Below are positions 48,401 through 53,837 of a DNA stretch of 64,000 bases, piece by piece. Within the stretch, counting starts at the first letter, position 1, and each line of letters opens with the position of its first letter. The notes beneath the pieces are model-generated. The model was not told the origin of the DNA. It ran no database searches and saw only the letters and a list, made by a program, of their open reading frames with translations. This DNA comes from Paraescarpia echinospica (lineage: Eukaryota; Annelida; Polychaeta; Sabellida; Siboglinidae), in NCBI GenBank assembly GCA_020002185.1, contig CM034539.1:29070950-29134949 (forward strand). The letters run 5' to 3'. The position numbers and the translations under genes are program-made.

Positions 48401-51400
48401 TGAAGTTGTCGCAGGTGTTGTTCAGTTGTTAAGGTGACCTTCCTCCCGTTTACCAGGAGGCACACTACACGACCGTCAATTGTCCATGTCGCTTTGACAT
48501 CCCTCATTTCCCGGCACTTCCTTAGCAACTCCGATCTTCTCTTTGTTAGGTTTTCGGTAACGACAATCCGGGACCCTTTCAGTCTCCTTTTTGCCATAAA
48601 AATGTCATTGCGGACGTTATAGTCTTTGAGTTTGACAATGATTGGTCTAGGTTTACGGCTGGTGTCTGTTTTCTGCCCGAGTCGGTGGCTGCGGTCTATG
48701 ACGTCACGGTTCACGTCGAGGCCGAGTTTTGTGTTGAACACATCTATAGCCGCTTTCAACGTGTCAGTATCGTTCTCCGACACACCGTGTATGAGGAGGC
48801 AGTTGCGTCTGCTGTATTGTTCCATTTGGTCAATCTCGTCGGTAATTGATTGTTTTGCCGTTTCGAGATCTGCGATCCTCTCTTGCAGGGCAGCTGCGTT
48901 GTCCGACACTCGTTTTATGTCCATTTGGCAGGCGGCGTATACGTCTTGTTTGACACTGTCCAACTCCTGTGATTTAATTATCTTCTGGATCAGGTTGTTC
49001 ATTAACTCTTCGTTGTCCGCTATGAAGCGAGATAGAGCATTACTGACTGAAGAAACAATTGATTTCATGAAATCCCCATCCGTATCCAGCAGCTCTGTGA
49101 TGGCAGTTCTTACGCTGTCTTGAACGAGCTGTTTTACGTCAGTGTTAAGCGTATTAGCAGCATTGACTTCGGGTGTTTGATCTGCTATAACAGCACACTT
49201 TTCATTCTTCCTTGGCATCGCGGCGAACACCTGACCGTTAAATTAGCAATTAATCACCGGTAGCAACGATACAGTCCAGTGAACAGGCAAGCAACCGTGT
49301 AATGGCTAACACAGTCACCAGTCACAATCACAAGACAATCTCCACGGTCCAGTGCCGATCATTACAGGCTGCTGGCAAAATAATCACCCGTAGTGTCCAT
49401 TGGCGGGAAATAATTGTTCAGATCACAACTAAAAGTTGTACCAATGTCAAGATAGATTCACTTGGAGATACCTCAAATTTTCTGCATCCGTTTCATCTTG
49501 GGCGATCCACGGAACCCTCTGTTCATTCCCAGGTTCGAACATGAAGTTTAATTACACATTTCGTTGCTTATTCGAGGAGGCACTGTTGTAGCAATGTAAA
49601 TAGTGGGCGACCTTCACCTTCCTTCGATAGGAAACTGCGTTTTGCACAGCTTTAAAGCAACGCACTGCACATGTTAACATGAAGGGTGTTGCGTAGAAGT
49701 AGTTAACATGACGGGTGTTGGTAGAAGTAGTTAACATGAACGGTGTTCCGTAGAAGTAGTTAACATAAAGGGTGTTGCGTAGAAGTAGTTAACATGAAGG
49801 GTGTTGCGTAGTAGTTAACATGAAGGGTGTTGCGTAGCAGTAGTAAACATGAAGGGTGTTGCGTAGTAGTTAACATGAAGGGTGTTGCGTAGAAGTAGTT
49901 AACATGAAGGGTGTTGCGTAGTAGTTAACATGAAGGGTGTTGCGTAGAAGTAGTTAACATGAAGAGTGTTGCGTAGAAGTAGTTAACATGAAGAGTGTTG
50001 CGTAGAAGTAGTTAACATGAAGAGTGTTGCGTAGAAGTAGTTAACAAGAAGGGTGTTGCGTAGAAGTAGTTAACAAGAAGGGTGTTGTGTAGAAGTAATT
50101 AACATCAAGGGTGTTGTGAAGAAGTAGCTAACATGAAGGATGTTGCGTAGAAGTAATTAACATGAAGGGTGTTGCGCAGAAGTAGTTAACATGAAGGGTG
50201 TTGCGTAGAAGTAATTAACATGAAGGGTGTTGCGTAGAAGTAGTTAACATGAAGGGTGTTGCGCAGAAGTAGTTAACATGAAGGGTGTTGCGTAGAAGTA
50301 GTTAACATGAACTTGCCATGAAGAGTGTTGCGTAGGAAACGGCGTGTTTGGCTGTTGTTAAGTCCTGGTGTTGATAGCGTTACAACAGAACCTGTCGAAA
50401 GCATATCGGAGATACGTATGCTTACATAAACGATTATATAAAAGGGCCACTGTTTGCCGAGTATATTATGCTATAAGTACACGTGCGCAGTGAACCGTGA
50501 TGACATTACATCGATCAATTCGATAAGTTACAATGACCAACGTGACCTATTAGCTACGTACACTACGTCACCATGTTAAGCGTTATGCAACCATTTTTGA
50601 AATGTTGGCTTGTGAAGCTGTCGATATCAGATATATTTTTTATGTATAGCATTAACTGTTAAGGGGTGGGTCGATTTTAAGAGCATTCCAATTAAAAACT
50701 ATTCTGCTATTGTTTTTATTACTTTTACAGACTCATGTTTTACGTGTAAATAACGAGTCAATACAACCTTGCAAATAATATAATAATTATTACACATGTA
50801 ATAAAGGATCACATAAAAAAGGAACAGTGTTGATTTGATACCTGAAAGTATTCTTTCTCACTGAGGACTGTAACTTATTTTTAAAAAATATATTATGTAC
50901 CGAGTGCATAAACATGTAACAAAAATAGGCATATATGTCAGAAGAGCGAGTTGTATATAAATAGAAAACGTAGCTACTTTTATACGGTTGCACGCTACCA
51001 CAATAGGAAACTGCGTTTTGTATAGTATGCTTACATAACAAATTATATAAAAGGGCCACTGTTTGTCGAGTATGTTATGCTGTGTGTACGCGTGTGCAGT
51101 GAACCGTGATGACATGATATCGATCGATTCAATAAGTTACTCATTTCTTTCTTAGTTGACACTGGACATTAACTACTAGAAACCACTCCCAGGTATCACG
51201 ATTACATGGACATCACGGTGTTTTTGAATTCTGCCACAACGGCGGGCCAAAACGCACACCTCTAGGCGTATTGCCCTTTGGCTGGTAGGTGTATTGCCTC
51301 AATAGTACTATTTTAATCAACAAGTGGCGTCCAATACGCGTCCTTGTTATCACCAGCAATCAATTTTGCTAATGTGTTTACAAGTTAATTGTGACGACAT

Positions 51401-53837
51401 AAGCCTAGTTAGAAAACAGCATCTTTGGTTACCATCACTTTATTAACACACAATTAGATATTATATTTACCAGATAACATCTATAACGAAAAAACACAAT
51501 TGTTTATCAATGTTATAATTACTTTCCTACATTGACTTAACGGTTATGGTTCAAGAAAGAGGGAGATTGCATCACTAGAAACAACCTAATTGCCTAATAT
51601 GTGAAAAGTGACATGGGCGTATTGTCCACGTGTGCGTATTCTCCCGCCCTACCCTAATTGACACCGCACTGCAGAGCTACTTGTGCCAAACAAAACATGC
51701 TTTCGTAAAATAGCTTTTTCAATTACATCTTGACATTTTCTTATTTACCGATCTGGCAACGTCATCAGTCCTCGATCACAGCAACATCATGCACGGATTA
51801 AACATTTGGAATCACGTTTAAGACCGCTAGGTGGCGTCACAACTTCAATTATGATTTGAGGGTTTTTTAATATATAGCGATAATAACGCGATACTATCAC
51901 AATAGTTATGCAACTACCATAATAGTGTTGCACTAATCTATAACTATCACAACACTATTGCAATAGTAAGACTATCCCCAACAGTCACCCATATCACCAA
52001 CGCATATATGACTAGTGTCACAGTTATTGACCCGCAACATAACTGGGGATAATATCTGCATGTACTCGCTTGCCATCTGTAAACAGGCAAACGAAACTTT
52101 GCGGGAACTCAGTGTTGACGACTAATTTGGGGCGTCTTGTGGGCAATGCAATTATATTTATGAAGCACTTAACGGCGTCAGGTTTTGGTTGCAAGTCCTA
52201 GTCGTATGCATACTTAGACAGCTGCATTCTACGCTACCAATATGACTTCCATTGATCCGCATATACAAATTGAATTGGTGTGACCTAAGTAAACAACCGA
52301 CCCAGTCACGTTTTCAGTACACAGGTGTCACTTATGTCAGACAAGTTATGTCCGCGTACACACAGTCGTGACCACTATTTCCGGACAGGACCCCAGTGTT
52401 TAGGTCAATAGCCTCTTGACCGATTCATAACCTACGCGACATTCTGAAATAATAGACTGTGTATTAAAAGTGTAAACTTATATTGTTTGTGTTTCAAATA
52501 ATATACGTTTACCCACATACGCACGTACGGGACGCGTTCGCGCTTCCACGTGCCCGCACGCAAATCAATCTATTTTTTGTACATCGGCCTATAAACCAAT
52601 TGCTTAATTGTTATATTTAATGCATAATGAAATATCGATATATAATGATGCAATCATGTATAATCGCAGCGGGTTGAAGATCACAAATTGACCATTTTAT
52701 ATTTATAATTCATGCTTCTATTGACTTTGGTAAATTTAATATCCTTTATCGTCGCGGTCGGTTTCAGTGTTTACCTATCTATTACGTGACCTGTTACCGG
52801 GTAAGGTAGGATATTTCAAGCAGCGATAGTAATGTAAAGCGCATAATATCACTTATAGGTAAACACCGCCAGAGAGCTAAGCTGACAGAGGTCAAGCGCC
52901 GGGATCACGCGCATCATTTTGATTGTGTCGTAAGCAAACCGCGACGTACTGGATCACTCTGTTAAAAAAAGCTCGTCTGCCATTGTGTAAGCGATGACAT
53001 AGGTCTAAACAATAGCTTCATTGTCATCGCAGGCGATATTTTGAACGCGATGATAGCATCTGACGTAAAGAATTTGTAGACATTGGACGTGCGCGATTAT
53101 GAAATAATAAATGCACAATCTCGTGTTGAACTGTGGACTCAATGTGCGCATTACATGCGTTTTAATACGATTCGACGGAATTATGTTTTAGACTGTTGTA
53201 GCGAGTCCAGTTGCATCGGGACGAATGTGTAGGTATGCCGAACTTTTAGACAAACCATCGAGGTAACGGCGGCGGTGTTTATGGCTCCCAACATGTTTTC
53301 ATATCTACGAGTTGTCAATGGTAGCGAACATTAGTGTATGTTATCCATCTGATAAGGTATTGTGAAACTTGAATTCGCCATCACTAATGGGCACTATCCA
53401 CCTCAATCAAGTTCCAACACCACTTAATTGGGGTGACTGGCATGGCCCTGGTAGTGTTAGCAGGTTTCTCTCTGCCAACAATTATTGCTAGGAGACATTG
53501 TCTGTCGTCATCCACATTCACTTAAAAGTCCCACTGTCTAGTCAGAACGCTTCCTTCCACGAAATGCTAAATAAACTGGCATGTTTAACCAGTGTTTATA
53601 ACTATAGGCCCCTACTGTACACACCATTGGGAGGTCGTTACAATAAACCTTCGACAGCGCACACGAGCCTAGCGACGCCTTGACTCAAAAACCGATACAT
53701 TTATAAAGTGACATAACACCTACCTTGCCTTCAACCAACAGTGGAAGCGGCAGCAACACTAGAGGCGTCAACACCACAACGATCAGGTTTCTAAACCGGT
53801 ACAAGTCCGACAGAAACGTTCCCGCTTGCCTCGCCAT
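24966..53837 (-). CDS. SLC13: SLC13-family sodium-coupled carboxylate/sulfate transporter, 14-exon gene (full span)
   Basis: The conceptual product is a multi-pass plasma-membrane symporter of the SLC13 (INDY, NaDC/NaCT/NaS) family, which moves Krebs-cycle di- and tricarboxylates or sulfate into cells with sodium. I joined 14 exons with GT-AG boundaries and consistent phase (1,878 nt, 625 residues; family members are about 560-620). Family landmarks appear in order: a hydrophobic N-terminus ending in VEGKEARCGY (residues 35-44), [13 protein letters not shown] in TM2, CNTATT (144-149) at the first SNT site, GGVAT and GAIPN (283-294), KKLGPI (375-380), [21 protein letters not shown] (518-523) at the second SNT site, [19 protein letters not shown], and a C-terminus with candidate glycosylation sequons (NAT, NGT). 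The sequence looks closer to the NaDC/NaCT branch than to the sulfate branch, but substrate is not assigned. Introns are loaded with repeats. No frameshift or stop breaks the joined frame. Exon 10's donor is the least certain junction. Confidence 0.93.
25370..25785 (+). repeat. Direct repeat pair of about 150 bp in SLC13 intron 13
   Basis: 25,370-25,520 and 25,634-25,785 share GTGTAGAA(A/C)GTTAGTTTTCTTG, CAGGTGGGTCCGTA, TTACTTATATAGATCTCA and CACAATCAAGAT, at a high identity estimated by eye. The two copies are 264 bp apart. Confidence 0.85.
25790..27290. other. SLC13 intron 13 sequence, nothing recognised
   Basis: AT-rich intronic DNA with a short CA run at 26,046-26,062. No coding signal. 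Confidence 0.4.
27298..27647. mobile_element. 350-bp Tc1/mariner-like MITE with internally iterated motif
   Basis: Flanked by TA on both sides. The left end CCGTAATGACCGTATGCATT and the reverse complement of the right end CCGTAATAACCACATATATT continue into GGGACAC in both, giving about 22 of 27 matching bases. Inside, TGTCCCAAAACATACGGT or a variant is repeated at about 27,350, 27,537, 27,588 and 27,605. No transposase. It lies in SLC13 intron 13. Confidence 0.75.
28270..29030 (+). pseudogene. LINE RT/C-terminal relic in SLC13 intron 13
   Basis: Plus-strand pieces in changing frames: [17 protein letters not shown] (28,347), a [15 protein letters not shown] piece near 28,745, KKRKLR and [15 protein letters not shown] residues (28,815-28,880), then ILQGTMPGK and [11 protein letters not shown]. 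This is the thumb/C-terminal part of an APE-type LINE different from those at 13-20 kb. Many frame shifts. Confidence 0.7.
29880..30050 (+). repeat. TG/CG and CA microsatellites near SLC13 exon 13
   Basis: A (TG)n-(CG)n run at 29,880-29,920 and a broken (CA)n/(CACG)n run at 29,962-30,040, 65 bp from the exon 13 donor. Confidence 0.9.
30115..30252 (-). CDS. SLC13: SLC13 exon 13 (residues 535-580)
   Basis: Encodes [20 protein letters not shown], then [16 protein letters not shown] and [10 protein letters not shown], the near-invariant family block that lines the substrate path ([19 protein letters not shown]). Pro-Pro-Asn is intact. Acceptor TTTGCAG, donor GTGAGT, 46 whole codons. A CR1-type LINE tail begins on the opposite strand just 40 bp upstream. 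Confidence 0.95.
30295..30595 (+). pseudogene. CR1-type LINE 3' end inserted beside SLC13 exon 13
   Basis: Plus-strand residues [18 protein letters not shown] and [11 protein letters not shown] form the standard CR1 C-terminus. It is followed by a tail TATAGAAGTG(TATT)ATTATTATT at 30,575-30,595, the typical short-repeat 3' end. 5'-truncated to about 300 bp. Confidence 0.88.
30869..31125 (+). repeat. Tandem duplication of about 125 bp in SLC13 intron 12
   Basis: 30,869-30,991 and 30,993-31,125 share TCAAACTATTCGT, ATCGATGCAAACA(A/C)AACATAAA, TTGACACGG and GTGACTTTAATTACG-like blocks. They are adjacent and clearly diverged from each other. Confidence 0.85.
31451..31612 (-). CDS. SLC13: SLC13 exon 12 (residues 481-534), second SNT site
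   Basis: Encodes MSGLSKWIG and a long helix ending [20 protein letters not shown]. In characterised SLC13 proteins this reads TExTSNxATTTLFLPI, and the SNT (or SNV/SNA) element is the second sodium-site clamp. The third position is Pro521 here and the second Thr of ATT is Cys524. Acceptor TTGCAG, donor GTGAGT, 54 whole codons. Confidence 0.93.
32056..32159 (-). CDS. SLC13: SLC13 exon 11 (residues 446-480)
   Basis: Encodes [17 protein letters not shown], then [17 protein letters not shown]. The MPW and LLLGGGxALAK equivalents are well conserved in the family and form the second hairpin of the transport core. Acceptor GATGCAG, donor GTGCGT, ends at phase 0. Confidence 0.93.
32454..32542 (-). 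CDS. SLC13: SLC13 exon 10 (residues 416-446)
   Basis: Encodes [20 protein letters not shown] and a short loop FTGSNGKG; the family has DATVA at this place. Acceptor TTACACAG is clear. The donor is less certain: GTTGGT at 32,453 gives the phase needed for exon 11. A second phase-compatible GT (AGTTAT) further downstream would lengthen the loop by about 11 residues. Confidence 0.85.
33401..33505 (-). CDS. SLC13: SLC13 exon 9 (residues 381-416)
   Basis: Encodes a membrane helix [18 protein letters not shown] and then [15 protein letters not shown], matching the family block WFTREPGFxxGWxxLFP. Acceptor GCTAG, donor GTAGGT. Confidence 0.93.
33619..33955 (+). repeat. Long TG/TA compound microsatellite in SLC13 intron 8
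   Basis: About 94 bp of pure TG, then interrupted TG, a second pure TG block at 33,761-33,825, and TA-rich runs to 33,949. It fills half of a 684-bp intron; on the transcribed strand it is CA/TA. Confidence 0.97.
34190..34291 (-). CDS. SLC13: SLC13 exon 8 (residues 347-381)
   Basis: Cytoplasmic charged exon: [17 protein letters not shown], then [17 protein letters not shown]. The KKLGP element is the family signature before the next helix. Acceptor TTCCAG, donor GTGAGG. It sits just 3' of an intron whose middle is an almost pure TG/TA microsatellite. Confidence 0.92.
34530..34645 (+). repeat. CA/CG-rich microsatellite in SLC13 intron 7
   Basis: Broken (CA)n with CG steps between 34,543 and 34,640, intronic. 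Confidence 0.85.
35107..35238 (-). CDS. SLC13: SLC13 exon 7 (residues 303-347)
   Basis: Encodes [20 protein letters not shown] and the next membrane helix [20 protein letters not shown]. The family counterpart reads like VNFASWFGFAFP plus an LWLQ helix. Acceptor TTGTAG, donor GTAAGT. Confidence 0.93.
35731..35880 (+). repeat. GA/GGGA polypurine tract in SLC13 intron 6
   Basis: About 150 bp of nearly pure purine (AGAG, GGGAGGGA). On the transcribed strand it is a pyrimidine tract, 57 bp downstream of the exon 6 donor. Confidence 0.95.
35937..36221 (-). CDS. SLC13: SLC13 exon 6 (residues 208-303)
   Basis: Longest exon. The first half is a loop with a three-fold Gly-Ser-Asp repeat at 239-247, made by a 9-base DNA repeat. 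The second half is [20 protein letters not shown] followed by [10 protein letters not shown], the family segment usually written SIGGTATLTGTxPN. Here Ser is Asn281, and the usual T of GTxPN is Ala291. Acceptor CCACAG was chosen because it alone among nearby AGs keeps phase; donor GTGAGT. Confidence 0.88.
36519..36621 (-). CDS. SLC13: SLC13 exon 5 (residues 174-208), intracellular loop
   Basis: Encodes [15 protein letters not shown] followed by [15 protein letters not shown] and EKTP, a hydrophilic stretch in the large loop after the first SNT helix, a region variable across SLC13 proteins. Acceptor CCGTAG, donor GTACGT. Reading phase joins exons 4 and 6 exactly, which is the main support because the residues themselves are poorly conserved. 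Confidence 0.82.
37070..37330 (+). repeat. GAA-rich purine tract next to SLC13 exon 4
   Basis: Purine-rich sequence dominated by AGAAGAAG/AAAGAAG; on the transcribed strand it is a CTT-rich tract that starts 20 bp downstream of the exon 4 donor. Confidence 0.85.
37351..37490 (-). CDS. SLC13: SLC13 exon 4 (residues 127-174), first SNT site
   Basis: Begins at TTCCAG|G, completes Arg127 and encodes [15 protein letters not shown] followed by [13 protein letters not shown]. The family motif here is normally SNTATT, where the first Ser-Asn-Thr lines the sodium and substrate site; this copy has Cys144 in place of Ser. The exon ends in an acidic stretch [10 protein letters not shown] at a GTACTG donor. 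Two further in-frame copies of the exon's first 66 bases lie directly upstream (see the repeat entry), so longer acceptor choices are possible. Confidence 0.92.
37491..37622 (-). repeat. Two extra 66-bp copies of the start of SLC13 exon 4
   Basis: Reading on the minus strand, the segment coding roughly [14 protein letters not shown] plus FMSLLCSR is present three times at an exact 66-bp (22-codon) period: the outer start at about 37,622, the middle at 37,556 and the canonical exon 4 start at 37,490. All three are in one open frame without stops, and each is preceded by an AG (CTAAAG, TTCGAG, TTCCAG). Use of an outer acceptor could insert about 22 or 44 residues before the first SNT helix, though the outermost copy has a degenerate first codon. 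The inner site gives the family-standard protein. Confidence 0.9.
38570..38890 (+). mobile_element. SINE family A, copy 2 in SLC13 intron 3
   Basis: A degraded head (GTACTCTCAATCGAAAGA, GTGTTCGAATCC), a body with CTGTGTCGAACCATGTGCA and TGAGTACCTGGCTATAGACAGTG, and a full tail TGTCTGCCAGGGAGTAAA, AAAGAGCTTTGAGCAGTCGA, GGACTGGATACC. Confidence 0.85.
39380..39430 (+). repeat. TA microsatellite
   Basis: Two TA runs separated by AAA, intronic. Confidence 0.9.
39890..39985 (+). repeat. CA microsatellite
   Basis: Interrupted (CA)n with ACGCACGC steps at 39,893-39,972, SLC13 intron 3. Confidence 0.9.
40235..40575 (+). mobile_element. SINE family B (second tRNA-related family) in SLC13 intron 3
   Basis: Promoter B box GGTTCGATTCCACC at about 40,256, then CTTAGGCAATTTCGTTCACC, TTCGGAAGAGACACTAAATGCC and GGTCCCATC, a SINE body type common in marine invertebrates. 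It ends near GTAATAAACTGTATCATTGG. The A box is poorly preserved. Confidence 0.7.
40898..41013 (-). CDS. SLC13: SLC13 exon 3 (residues 89-127)
   Basis: Encodes [20 protein letters not shown] and then the family turn [18 protein letters not shown]. The spacing from GIM in exon 2 to MLFIG matches vertebrate SLC13 proteins, so no small exon is missing. Acceptor CCCGCAG, donor GTAAGA; ends with two bases of a split Arg codon. Confidence 0.93.
41610..41759 (-). CDS. SLC13: SLC13 exon 2 (residues 39-88)
   Basis: Encodes EARCGY, then [16 protein letters not shown] and the FGIM turn, the most conserved N-terminal block of the family. The acceptor is TTTGCAG and the donor GTGAGT; 50 whole codons, phase 0 at both ends. 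It is separated from exon 1 by a 12-kb intron that contains the LINE and the tandem array. Confidence 0.94.
41895..42215 (-). mobile_element. SINE family A, copy 3, reversed, in SLC13 intron 1
   Basis: Reverse complement of the family A layout: B box region GGATTCGAGCCAGGG on the complementary strand near 42,180, CCTTGGGCAAGTTCA, and the tail CAGTATCCAGTCC, CAAAGCGCTTTACACTTTAC and CCTGGCAGACCTGTTC at 41,919-41,980. Confidence 0.87.
43048..43305 (+). repeat. 29-bp minisatellite, unit A block (about 8-9 copies)
   Basis: The repeat unit can be written CATGAAGGGTGTTGCGTAGA + AGTAGTTAA. The last copy has an inserted TTTGTCATGAA-type variant also seen at the end of the unit B block (CTTGCCATGAA). 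Confidence 0.95.
44349..45653 (-). pseudogene. LINE ORF2 part 3: reverse transcriptase and C-terminus
   Basis: Copies element RNA at the nicked target. Motifs: [70 protein letters not shown] with both catalytic Asp, [13 protein letters not shown] and [12 protein letters not shown]; thumb [12 protein letters not shown]. An in-frame stop at 44,703-44,705 separates the C-terminal 117 codons ([18 protein letters not shown]). RT motif 1 lies in damaged sequence at 45,654-45,760. Confidence 0.88.
45761..46417 (-). pseudogene. LINE ORF2 part 2: linker before the RT
   Basis: Reads [54 protein letters not shown] and [10 protein letters not shown], the usual approach to RT motif 1. It is in a different frame from the endonuclease part and from the RT part. 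Confidence 0.85.
46510..47532 (-). pseudogene. LINE ORF2 part 1: APE-type endonuclease
   Basis: Contains the canonical blocks [19 protein letters not shown] (residues about 90-108), [18 protein letters not shown] with the catalytic Glu, [32 protein letters not shown] and SDHFPYFL with the catalytic His. The domain itself is intact over about 220 residues and would generate the target nick, but the frame ends at 46,510 before the RT, so ORF2 is not continuous. Confidence 0.88.
47533..48390 (-). other. Spacer between LINE ORF1 and ORF2, with a hydrophobic 152-codon frame
   Basis: Contains an open minus-strand frame at 47,900-48,358 with several hydrophobic runs ([20 protein letters not shown], then [14 protein letters not shown]). 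I recognise no family. In AT-rich DNA hydrophobic frames arise by chance, so coding is not established. Other LINEs of this kind have short or overlapping ORF junctions. Confidence 0.35.
48391..49230 (-). CDS. LINE ORF1 protein (coiled coil plus RRM-like, L1-ORF1 type)
   Basis: 279 residues, intact. ORF1 proteins bind element RNA as chaperones in the ribonucleoprotein particle. Residues about 75-130 ([16 protein letters not shown]...[20 protein letters not shown]) form a coiled coil, followed by the signature [20 protein letters not shown] (about 135-154), [30 protein letters not shown] and [17 protein letters not shown], then an RRM-like C-terminus with [14 protein letters not shown]. This is the Transposase_22-like ORF1 common in invertebrate LINEs. 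Its base composition is clearly more GC-rich than ORF2. Confidence 0.88.
   Translation of the reverse strand: MFAAMPRKNEKCAVIADQTPEVNAANTLNTDVKQLVQDSVRTAITELLDTDGDFMKSIVSSVSNALSRFIADNEELMNNLIQKIIKSQELDSVKQDVYAACQMDIKRVSDNAAALQERIADLETAKQSITDEIDQMEQYSRRNCLLIHGVSENDTDTLKAAIDVFNTKLGLDVNRDVIDRSHRLGQKTDTSRKPRPIIVKLKDYNVRNDIFMAKRRLKGSRIVVTENLTKRRSELLRKCREMRDVKATWTIDGRVVCLLVNGRKVTLTTEQHLRQLQRR
49675..50335 (+). repeat. 29-bp minisatellite, unit B block (about 22 copies)
   Basis: Same 29-bp unit as 43,048-43,305, with several 26-bp versions lacking GAA (GCGTAGTAGTTAACATG). It ends with the same variant copy as the unit A block, so the two blocks descend from one array that changed copy number. Confidence 0.95.
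51140..53720. other. 5' part of SLC13 intron 1, nothing recognised
   Basis: No coding exon or repeat family is identified. Short CTATCAC/CAATAGT iterations occur around 51,880-51,975. Confidence 0.4.
53724..53837 (-). CDS. SLC13: SLC13 exon 1 (start codon, residues 1-38)
   Basis: Starts with [17 protein letters not shown] and continues into a hydrophobic first membrane segment ending LLVEGK, as in NaDC/NaCT proteins. The exon is 38 whole codons and ends at a GTAGGT donor, phase 0. The ATG is the only one in frame that gives a family-like N-terminus with no signal peptide. No clear TATA box was identified upstream. Confidence 0.9.

Larger units (their letters stand above)
44044..49626 (-). 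mobile_element. Complete-length APE-type LINE inserted in the tandem array
   Basis: Inserted into unit B between CACAATAG and GAAACTGCG. The 4-bp ATAG at 44,040-44,043 recurs at 49,627-49,630, a short target duplication. On the minus strand the order is 5' UTR (about 0.4 kb), ORF1, an unusually long 0.86-kb spacer, ORF2 endonuclease, ORF2 RT and a 0.3-kb 3' end near AACTGATTCTGAGTTCAGAG. ORF2 is broken by two frame shifts and a stop. It lies in the same orientation as the SLC13 gene. Confidence 0.9.
42540..51137. repeat. Array of about 1-kb tandem units, interrupted by a LINE
   Basis: Four partial units can be aligned: an end piece at 42,540-42,700, unit A 42,816-43,770, unit B 43,855-44,043 continuing at 49,627-50,795, and a shortened unit C 50,815-51,137. 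Each has, in order, AGTGTTGA(T)TTGATA..AAAGTATT, CTTTTATACGGTTGCACGCC, GGAAACTGCGTTTTG, the 29-bp minisatellite, GGAAACGGCGTGTTTGGCTG, TATATAAAAGGGC, CAGTGAACCGTGATGACAT and AATTAAAAACTATTCTGCTG. Unit C has lost the minisatellite and flanking sequence by a deletion from GCGTTTTG to TAGTATGCTT. Confidence 0.85.

Noticed and set aside
43048..50335. CRISPR-like array (regularly repeated 29-bp units)
   Set aside because: Units are contiguous with no unique spacers, in an animal intron; this is a minisatellite.
42540..51137. Interpretation of the flanking tandem units as LTRs of a retroelement containing the pol-like ORFs
   Set aside because: The enclosed element is an APE-type LINE with its own ATAG duplication inside one unit, without gag, protease or integrase; the units extend as more than two copies.
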